From an uncultured Clostridia bacterium (lineage in GTDB: Bacteria > Bacillota > Clostridia > TANB77 > CAG-508), in NCBI GenBank assembly GCA_934121905.1, contig CAKOVI010000007.1, forward strand, positions 15,753 to 79,752: a stretch of 64,000 nucleotides of DNA. Direction: 5' to 3'. How positions within the stretch are numbered: position 1 is the stretch's first letter; each line of letters starts with the position of its first letter. A model generated the notes under the pieces. The model was not told where the DNA came from. It saw only the letters and a list, made by a program, of their open reading frames with translations, and searched no databases. This document shows, piece by piece, positions 57,290 through 64,000 of the stretch. Both the position numbers and the translations under genes were made by a program.

Positions 57290-57808
57290 ATGATAAAATT
57301 ATTAAGCAGATCAAACAAAATAGAAAAAGAATTAGGAAAAAGTGTAAAAATTTTTGGAAAAACCATATCAGTAAATGTAATATACAGCAAGACTAAAAAT
57401 CCAGAACTTGATTTAGTAGGAAATATCATAAATGTATATCTTCCAAATAAATATAAAAAAACAAAAAATATAGCAATAGTAAAACTTGCAATAGACAAAA
57501 TGTATCAGGAAATAGCAAGAGTAGAAATAGAAAACGTAATGGAAGAAACCAGGATAATGATGAATGGTTTAGCACCAGAAAACTATGTTATAAGAAGAAT
57601 ACCAAATAAACTAGCAAAAACAATAGATATGAAAACAATAGTTATAAATCCAGAGATTGTAAAATATGATAAAAAGGTTTTAAAATATGTAGTATTACAT
57701 GAATTTTGTCATTTAAAATATAAAACACATTCAAAAGGATTTTTTGAAATGATGGAGAAATATATGGAAGACTATGATTATTATGATTGCATATTAAATG
57801 TGGCGTAA
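57290..57808 (+). CDS. YgjP-like metallopeptidase domain protein
   Basis: 172 residues. The zinc motif 'HEFCHLKYKTHSKGFFEMMEKYM' (H137, H141) is that of the YgjP/DUF45 (WLM-related) family. The N-terminal part is beta-rich ('SVKIFGKTISVNVIYSKTKNPELDL'). ATG 57290 is used because GGGAGG lies just upstream; an earlier ATG at 57266 has none. Substrate unknown. Confidence 0.85.
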   Translation: MIKLLSRSNKIEKELGKSVKIFGKTISVNVIYSKTKNPELDLVGNIINVYLPNKYKKTKNIAIVKLAIDKMYQEIARVEIENVMEETRIMMNGLAPENYVIRRIPNKLAKTIDMKTIVINPEIVKYDKKVLKYVVLHEFCHLKYKTHSKGFFEMMEKYMEDYDYYDCILNVA

Positions 57809-57831
57809 ATAAATTAATATCATCATACCTC

Positions 57832-57861
57832 TTGACATCATCAAACCTAAAATGATATACT
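57832..57861 (+). promoter_or_regulatory. Promoter of rny
   Basis: TTGACA (57832-57837), 18 bases, TATACT (57856-57861). Confidence 0.6.
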
Positions 57862-57950
57862 AGGATGGTAGAAAAATATATTTAATAAAAAAGACAAGTT
57901 TTAATATATATATTTATTCGCACATTGAAAATTAAATAAGAAAGAGGTGT

Positions 57951-59498
57951 ATGATTATGAACAGTATAATCGTAATCGCTACTTTCTTAATCTCACTAGC
58001 AATAGGAATAGTTGTAGGAATGACAATTAGAAAAAAAATTGCTGAATCTAAAATTGGAAGTGCAGAACAAGAAGCTAAAAGAGTAGTAGACTTAGCAAAA
58101 GTCGAGGCTGAAAACATGAAAAAAGAAGAAATATTTAAAGCAAAAGAAGAAATCATGAATAGCAGAAAAGAATTAGATCAAGAGATTAAAGAAAGAAGAA
58201 GCGAAGTACAAAAACAAGAATCAAGAATGATTCAAAAAGAAGAAAACTTAGACAGACGTTCAGAAAATCTTGAAAAGAAAGAAAAAGATTTAGAAAATGA
58301 ATATCAAAGTCTAGAAAATCAGAAAGAAGAAGTAAATAAAGTTTACGAAAAACAAGTTGAAGAACTTCAAAGAATAGCTTCATTAAGTAAAGATGAAGCG
58401 AGAGAATATTTGCTTAACGAAATGGACAAAGAAATAACGACGGAAAAAGCAAAATTAATTAGAGAATTAAACCAAAAATCAAAAGAAGAAGCAAACAAAA
58501 ATGCAAAAGAAATCATATCATATGCAGTGCAAAAGTGTGCAGCAGACCACACATCAGAGACAACAGTATCAATAGTTAGTCTTCCAAGTGATGAAATGAA
58601 AGGAAGAATAATAGGAAGAGAAGGAAGAAATATAAAAGCATTAGAAACATTAACAGGAATCGACCTAATAATCGATGATACTCCAGAAGCTGTAATCTTA
58701 TCTGGATTTGATCCATTAAGAAGAGAAGTTGCAAGAATAGCTCTTGAAAAACTAATAGATGATGGAAGAATACATCCAGCAAAAATTGAAGAAATGGTAG
58801 AAAAAGCAAAAGAAGAGCTAAACACTATCATAAAAGAAGAAGGAGAAAGAGCAGCATTAGAAACAGGAGTGAATAATCTTCATCCAGATATAATAAGACT
58901 ACTGGGAAAATTAAAATATAGAACAAGTTATGGTCAAAATGTACTAAGCCATTCAATAGAAGTATCAAATTTAGCAAGAATAATGGCAGAAGAACTAGGA
59001 CTAGATGCAAAAAGAGCAAGAAGAGCAGGATTATTACACGATATTGGAAAAGCATTAGACCACGATATGGAAGGAACACATGTCCAAATAGGTGTAGATA
59101 TTCTAAAAAAATATAAAGAAAATCCACTTATAATAAATGCAGTAGAAGCACATCATGGAGATGTAGAACCACAAACATTAGAAGCAGTTTTGGTACAAGC
59201 AGCAGATGCAATATCGGCATCAAGACCAGGAGCAAGAAGAGAAACATTAGAAGCATACATAAAGAGACTAGAAAATCTGGAATCAATTGCTGATTCATTT
59301 GATGGTGTTGAAAAATCATTTGCAATTCAAGCAGGACGTGAAGTTAGAATAATAGTAAAACCAGATAAAATTACAGATGACCAAATGACAGTTTTAGCTC
59401 GTGATGTTTCAAAACGTATAGAAGACGAAATGGATTATCCGGGACAAATAAAAGTAAATATTATAAGAGAAAAACGTGTTGTTGATTATGCAAAATAG
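57951..59498 (+). CDS. rny: Ribonuclease Y
   Basis: 515 residues, normal length. N-terminal membrane anchor ('IIVIATFLISLAIGIVVGM'), a long coiled coil (about 25-185), a KH domain ('GRIIGREGRNIKALETLTGIDLIIDDTPEAVILSGFDPLRRE') and an HD domain ('RRAGLLHDIGKALDHDMEGTHVQIG'). It starts mRNA decay at the membrane. AAGAGGTG lies before ATG 57951 (ATG 57957 is possible). Terminator after the gene. Confidence 0.97.
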   Translation: MIMNSIIVIATFLISLAIGIVVGMTIRKKIAESKIGSAEQEAKRVVDLAKVEAENMKKEEIFKAKEEIMNSRKELDQEIKERRSEVQKQESRMIQKEENLDRRSENLEKKEKDLENEYQSLENQKEEVNKVYEKQVEELQRIASLSKDEAREYLLNEMDKEITTEKAKLIRELNQKSKEEANKNAKEIISYAVQKCAADHTSETTVSIVSLPSDEMKGRIIGREGRNIKALETLTGIDLIIDDTPEAVILSGFDPLRREVARIALEKLIDDGRIHPAKIEEMVEKAKEELNTIIKEEGERAALETGVNNLHPDIIRLLGKLKYRTSYGQNVLSHSIEVSNLARIMAEELGLDAKRARRAGLLHDIGKALDHDMEGTHVQIGVDILKKYKENPLIINAVEAHHGDVEPQTLEAVLVQAADAISASRPGARRETLEAYIKRLENLESIADSFDGVEKSFAIQAGREVRIIVKPDKITDDQMTVLARDVSKRIEDEMDYPGQIKVNIIREKRVVDYAK

Positions 59499-59514
59499 TA
59501 ATTTAATAATATGA

Positions 59515-59553
59515 AAATCCGAAAAAGAGGGATATGCTCTTTTCGGATTTTTT
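59515..59553 (+). terminator. rny terminator
   Basis: AAATCCGAAAAAGAG (59515-59529) pairs with CTCTTTTCGGATTT (59537-59550), then TTTTC. Confidence 0.9.
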
Positions 59554-59554
59554 C

Positions 59555-59583
59555 TTTACAATTAGAATTTTTTGTTATATAAT
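59555..59583 (+). promoter_or_regulatory. Promoter of the M50 protease gene
   Basis: TTTACA (59555-59560), 17 bases, TATAAT (59578-59583). Confidence 0.7.
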
Positions 59584-59625
59584 AAGCCAAAATAAAAAAG
59601 AGTAAATCTAGGACGGAGGAAAAAA

Positions 59626-60357
59626 ATGTATTTTGATAAAAGAACATTATATGTAATAATGGCAATAATGCTATTATGGGGATTATCAAGTTATTTAACA
59701 AACACAAATGCTTTACTAGGGCTATTATTTACAATTCCAGGAGTACTAATAGCTATAACATTCCATGAATTTGCACATGCAAAAGTAGCAGATATGTTAG
59801 GAGATGATACTCCAAGAAGAGAAGGAAGAATATCACTAAATCCACTTGCACATATAGATCCAATCGGATTTATAATGTTATTATTTGCAGGATTTGGATG
59901 GGGAAAACCAGTAAACGTAAATCCAAGAAATTACAATAGAGACATTACTGTAGAAAAAGCAGATGCAATAGTTTCGATTGCAGGACCTGCAATGAATATT
60001 ATTTTAGCAATTTTATTTACTATAATATACTGCATAATTTACAAAACCTGTGGGCTATTGATAGTAACCAATAGAATATTATCAATAATAATGCAAATGA
60101 TAATGTATACAATAACCATAAATATAGGACTTGGAATATTTAATTTAATACCACTACCACCATTAGATGGTTCAAAAGTAATAAAGCCACTTTTACCATA
60201 TAATGCAAAAAGATGGTTTGAAGACAACGAAAGAATTTTCTACATAATATTTGTAATATTATGGATAACAGGAATTGCAGGAACAATCATATCACCTGTT
60301 ATTAATGTTGTGTTTAATGGAATATTTAAATTAGCAAAAATAATTTTCAAAATATAA
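59626..60357 (+). CDS. Site-2 protease family protein (M50)
   Basis: 243 residues with five or six membrane segments. HEFAH at residues 47-51 is the zinc motif, followed by 'DDTPRREGRISLNPLAHIDPIGFIMLLFAGFGWGKPV'; the second metal site is 'FNLIPLPPLDGSKVI'. It is an intramembrane protease of the YwhC-like group, whose substrates are mostly unknown. GGAGG precedes ATG 59626. It lies directly before prpC/prkC. Confidence 0.93.
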   Translation: MYFDKRTLYVIMAIMLLWGLSSYLTNTNALLGLLFTIPGVLIAITFHEFAHAKVADMLGDDTPRREGRISLNPLAHIDPIGFIMLLFAGFGWGKPVNVNPRNYNRDITVEKADAIVSIAGPAMNIILAILFTIIYCIIYKTCGLLIVTNRILSIIMQMIMYTITINIGLGIFNLIPLPPLDGSKVIKPLLPYNAKRWFEDNERIFYIIFVILWITGIAGTIISPVINVVFNGIFKLAKIIFKI

Positions 60358-60427
60358 AAGCAATTATATTGAAAAAAAATATAAGATATGATAAACTTTT
60401 TACAGAAAAGAAAAAAGAGGTGACACA

Positions 60428-61166
60428 ATGGTAAAAGCATATGCTAAGTCCGATGTTGGAAAAGCACGAGACACAAACCAAGACAGCTTCTATATTACAA
60501 ATGACCAGTTTTCCAATTCCCAATTATACATATTAGCTGATGGAATGGGCGGATGTAATGCAGGAGAAATTGCAAGTAAATTAGCGGTATCATGTAGCAG
60601 AAGTTATATAGAAAACAACCTAAAAGATACACCAAAAGACAAGGAAAATCTAATTCAACTAATTCGGAAGTAGTGTAGAATACGCAAATATGGTTGTATA
60701 TGAAAAGTCATTAGAAAATAAAGAATTTGAAGGTATGGGTACTACTTTAGAAGTATGTTTAATATATAATAGTAGGGCATATATAGCACATATTGGTGAC
60801 AGTAGAATTTTTAGAATCCGTAAAGGACTTATAAGACAATTAACACAAGATCATAGCTATGTGCAGACACTCGTAAAAGAGGGAACAATAACAAAAGAGG
60901 AAGCTAAACATCATCCTAAAAAAAATATGTTAATAAAAGCACTAGGATGTAATGCATTTGTAGAGCCAGATGTAATGGTAAGAGGATTTCAAAAAGAAGA
61001 TGCATTAGTAATATGTTCAGATGGATTAACAAACATGGTAAGTCAAGAAGATATTTTAAACTTAGTAACAAACAATTTTGAAACAGCTCCAAAAGAACTA
61101 GTAGATTTAGCAAATCAAAACGGAGGAATAGACAATATAACAGTTATAACAGTAAAAAATCTATAG
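60428..61166 (+). CDS. prpC: PP2C-family Ser/Thr phosphatase, reads through a +1 shift at CGG
   Basis: Dephosphorylates targets of the kinase encoded next. ATG 60428 (AGAGGTGACAC upstream) starts 'AKSDVGKARDTNQDSFYI' and 'LADGMGGCNAGEIAS'. The frame breaks at CGG 60665-60667, with a stop two codons later; skipping the C continues 'GSSVEYANMVVYEKSLENKEFEGMGTT', 'AHIGDSRIFRI', 'CSDGLTNMV' and 'GGIDNITVITV'. All PP2C motifs and the full 245-residue length are then present. The prpC-prkC order is standard in Firmicutes. The spacing to prkC is 39 bases. Confidence 0.88.
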
Positions 61167-61205
61167 AATTATAGATTTTACATTCAAAAGAAAGGAATGT
61201 TAAAA

Positions 61206-63198
61206 ATGGATTTAGAAGGAAGATTGTTAGGAAACAGATATGAAATTATAAAAAAAATAGGCAATGGGCGGAATGGCAACAGTATATAAGGCAAAATGTC
61301 ATGTATTAAATAGATATGTTGCAGTAAAAATTTTAAGAGATGAATTTACAACTGACCAAGAATTTATAAAAAGATTTGAAGTAGAAGCACAGGCAGCAGC
61401 AAGTATAATTCATCCAAATATCGTTTCCGTATATGATGTAGGAAAAGATGGCGACCTTTATTATATAGTAATGGAGCTAGTTCAAGGAAAAACTTTAAAA
61501 GAAATAATAGTAGAAGAAGGAGGACCACTTCCTTGGAAATGGTCTGTAAATATAGCAATTCAAATTGCTTCAGCATTAGAAGTAGCACATAAAAACAATA
61601 TAGTACATAGAGATATAAAACCACATAATATAATAATTACAGAAGATGGTGTTGCAAAAGTAACAGATTTCGGAATTGCAAAAGCTGTTTCAAATTCAAC
61701 AATAACAGCATTTGGAACAACAATAGGTTCAGTACATTATTTTTCACCAGAACACGCAAGAGGAGGATATACAGATAGTAAGTCTGACCTTTATTCATTG
61801 GGTGTTGTAATGTATGAAATGCTTACTGGAAGAGTACCATTTGATGCAGATACACCAGTATCTGTTGCATTAAAACACATGCAAGAAGAGCCTGTACCAC
61901 CAAAAACTTTAAATGAAAAAATACCTCAATCTGTAAATGACATAATATTAAAAGCAATGAGAAAAGATACAAACTTACGTTATCAAACAGCAACATTAAT
62001 GCTTACAGACTTAAAAAGAGCGTTAAAAGATCCAAATGGAGATTTTGTTGATAACCAAGAATATGAAGATACTATGCCAACACAAAAAATATCATTAAAA
62101 GATATTGAAGAAGAAGCAAGCAAAACAGAAAAAAGAGGAAAAAAAGAAAACAAATTCATTGGATTTATAAAAAAACACAAAGGTTTGTCTATGTTTATAG
62201 GATTAATCTTACTTTTTGTTATAAGCCTAGGAGGAACTATTTTATATTCAAGAATAACTAATCCTAAGGAGGTTTTATTACCAAACCTAGTTGGAATAAG
62301 TGAAGATGATGCTAAAAAAACTATAGAAGAATTAGGACTTGTTTTAGAAGTCGATTCGGAAGAATTTAATAGTGATTATGCAGAAGGCTATATAATTTCT
62401 CAAGACCCATTATATGCTGATAATTATAATGTAAAGATGGGTACAAAAGTAAAGGTAGTTGTAAGTAAGGGAATAGAAGAAGCTACTGTTCCTGATGTAA
62501 AAGGAAAGAGCCAAGAAGATGCAATAAAATTACTAGAAGACGCAAACTTAAAGTATCAAATTATAGAAGAAGAAAGCAAAAAAATAGAAGCAGGATATGT
62601 TGTTAGCCAAGAAACAGATGCTAATAAAAAAGTTAATGCTGGAGACACTGTTGTTATACATGTAAGTACAGGTGTTAAGAAATCATCAGTTGCATATGTA
62701 GTTGGAAAACAAGAAGAAGAAGCTAAGAAAACTTTAACAGACCTTGGATTGCAGGTTACAGTTGCTTATGATGAGGATTCTTCTAAAGAAAATGGAGTTG
62801 TTTTAAAACAAAGTGTTGATGCAGGAAAAGAAGTTGAACAAGGAAGTTCAATTACAATTACAGTAAATAAATTAACAGAAACAAAATCTGCAACACTTAC
62901 TGTAAATGTTAAATCTTTATTAGGTGGAAAAGTTGAATATGAAGAAACAAATACAACAACAAACACAGAAAATGGAACAACAGGAACAACAACTAACAAA
63001 GTTGTAAAAGATGTAGAAGTTAAAATTGTTGTTGGAAGTGATACAGTTTATAAGAGCAAAATAGATCCTACTACAACAAACTTATATCAGTCAATATCTG
63101 GAAAAGGAACAGTAGTTGTTAAAGTATATATAGATGATGTTTTAAAATCTACTAAAGATGTAAACCTAAATAATACAGATAAAGTTACTATTGAATAA
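61206..63198 (+). CDS. prkC: PASTA-domain Ser/Thr kinase PrkC, reads through a +1 shift at CGG
   Basis: A membrane kinase sensing peptidoglycan fragments. ATG 61206 (AAAGGAA upstream) gives 'MDLEGRLLGNRYEIIKKIGNG', then CGG 61269-61271 breaks the frame inside the glycine-rich loop; skipping the C gives the invariant Gly and 'MATVYKAKCHVLNRYVAVKIL'. Kinase motifs 'HRDIKPHNI' and 'DFGIAK' follow, then one membrane segment ('LSMFIGLILLFVISLGGTILY') and three PASTA repeats starting near 'VLLPNLVG', 'ATVPDVKG' and 'SSVAYVVG'. With the shift it has 663 residues. Without it no start would include the ATP loop. Confidence 0.9.
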
Positions 63199-63199
63199 G

Positions 63200-63229
63200 A
63201 AAAATCCTGATAGTGTTATCAGGATTTTT
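63200..63229 (+). terminator. prkC terminator
   Basis: AAAAATCCTGATA (63200-63212) pairs perfectly with TATCAGGATTTTT (63217-63229). Confidence 0.92.
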
Positions 63230-63250
63230 CAGAATAAAGGAGGAATTTTG

Positions 63251-63910
63251 ATGTACGAAATATCAACATCAATATTAAACGCAGAAAAAGGAAAAGAAGC
63301 GGAAATTATATTGGCTTTAGAAAAAGCAAGAACAGATTATATACACATAGATGTAATGGATGGCGAATTTGTAGAAAAAAATACATACAAAAAAATGTTA
63401 GAATTATCATCTTATGTAAGGAGGATTTCAAATATGCCATTAGATGTGCATTTAATGGTTAAAGATGTAGAAACAGCAATAAGTGTTTTTGCACCTGTTG
63501 AAGCAAATTTAATAACATTTCATTTAGAAGCTTGCAAAGATGAGAAAGAAGTATTTAAATTTATAAATATGATTAAAGATGTTCATTCTAGAGTTGGAAT
63601 TGCGGTTAAACCAGAAACTAAAATTGAAGAGATTTATAAGTTTTTACCATATATTCACGTAGTTTTAGTTATGACTGTTGAGCCAGGAAAAGGTGGACAA
63701 ACTTTAATTTCAGATATGATAAATAAGCTTCAAACTTTAAAAAATTACATAGATGAAAACGAGTTTGAGACGCAAATTGAAGTTGATGGCGGTATTAATC
63801 TTGCAACTTGCGAAAAAGTGAAAAAAGCCGGAGCAAGTATGTTAGTTGCTGGAACTGCTATTTTAATGGCTAAAAATTATAAGGATATTATTGATGATTT
63901 AAAAAAATAA
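63251..63910 (+). CDS. rpe: Ribulose-phosphate 3-epimerase
   Basis: 219 residues. It interconverts ribulose 5-phosphate and xylulose 5-phosphate. The TIM-barrel signatures 'STSILNAEKG', 'YIHIDVMDGEFVEK', 'LDVHLMVKD', 'ITFHLEA', 'MTVEPGKGGQ', 'IEVDGGIN' and 'AGTAI' are present. AAGGAGG precedes ATG 63251. rsgA, which often lies between prkC and rpe, is missing. The last 90 bases of the window after this gene show nothing I can name. Confidence 0.94.
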   Translation: MYEISTSILNAEKGKEAEIILALEKARTDYIHIDVMDGEFVEKNTYKKMLELSSYVRRISNMPLDVHLMVKDVETAISVFAPVEANLITFHLEACKDEKEVFKFINMIKDVHSRVGIAVKPETKIEEIYKFLPYIHVVLVMTVEPGKGGQTLISDMINKLQTLKNYIDENEFETQIEVDGGINLATCEKVKKAGASMLVAGTAILMAKNYKDIIDDLKK

Positions 63911-64000
63911 AAAAATTTAAAAATTGTAGTGTTACAATAGATGTGAAACAAAATAACTAAAAATTGAAAAAGTGATTTAAATCATATATAATTGAGTTGC

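Noticed and set aside
60660..61275. Frameshifts in prpC and prkC as ordinary pseudogenes or homopolymer errors
   Set aside because: Each gene has a single one-base change, always a C making an in-frame CGG before a Gly position, not a run-length change; the rest of each gene is intact. I keep sequencing artefact as an alternative but do not favour it.

Overview
The window comes from a low-GC, spore-forming, Clostridia-like Firmicute (gut type). Evidence: very AT-rich sequence with A-rich codons, strong AGGAGG ribosome sites, two sporulation genes (dpaA, spoVS), a PrpC/PrkC phosphatase-kinase pair, RNase Y, Mini-RNase III and RbgA. Every gene I accept is on the + strand. I recognised no rRNA, tRNA or CRISPR array.

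Layout. 1-5.4 kb: end of a response regulator, its histidine kinase, a hypothetical gene, a chimeric gene scar (5' end of cls joined to the 3' end of the kinase), and a sigma/anti-sigma pair. 5.4-14.9 kb: an accessory island with four paralogous 'RRKIIFSS' proteins (238-263 aa, TTG starts), a Ycf46-type AAA+ ATPase, a DUF1257 (Ycf35-like) protein, a methylthiotransferase-like radical SAM protein without a visible TRAM domain, and coiled-coil/unknown proteins. Three of its transcription units share one promoter and 5' leader hairpin. 15-29.5 kb: cardiolipin synthase, SpoVK/CbbX-like AAA protein, an ABC/FtsX exporter, an AAA-ATPase-like/PD-(D/E)XK protein, a DUF6873-like protein, an HD hydrolase, htpG with a CIRCE-like operator, and rdgB. 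29.5-35.7 kb: remnants of a RhuM gene and a serine recombinase on either side of a dockerin-bearing M6-like protease and a membrane-anchored surface protein. 35.7-49.7 kb: rbgA, mrnC, dpaA, spoVS, a peptide-binding protein, recA, dnaE split by a complete group II intron, ktrB and a shortened ktrA. 49.8-55.1 kb: three tandem genes with prepilin-like N-termini, two of them near-duplicates with GLUG-like repeats, the third with an FGE/C-type-lectin-like C-terminus. 55.2-64 kb: a GT-C-like membrane protein, a YgjP-like peptidase, rny, an M50 protease, prpC, prkC and rpe.

Main observation. Eight times in this window (seven independent loci plus one duplicated copy) an open frame breaks at an in-frame CGG codon. 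In every case the downstream frame is restored by skipping the C, so CGGN is read as a glycine codon GGN. The affected genes include otherwise complete prkC, prpC and cls. By my manual scan, the core genes have no other in-frame CGG. CGG does occur as an ordinary in-frame Arg codon, but only in the accessory genes (2252-3004 and the 5.5-14.9 kb island) and in one decayed fragment. This suggests that the host has lost normal CGG decoding and that CGG works as a +1 frameshift (or quadruplet) signal, while recently acquired genes still use CGG for Arg. A sequencing artefact is the main alternative, but the constant codon phase argues against it.

The second candidate system is the RRK/Ycf46/DUF1257/radical SAM island itself, whose function I cannot name.
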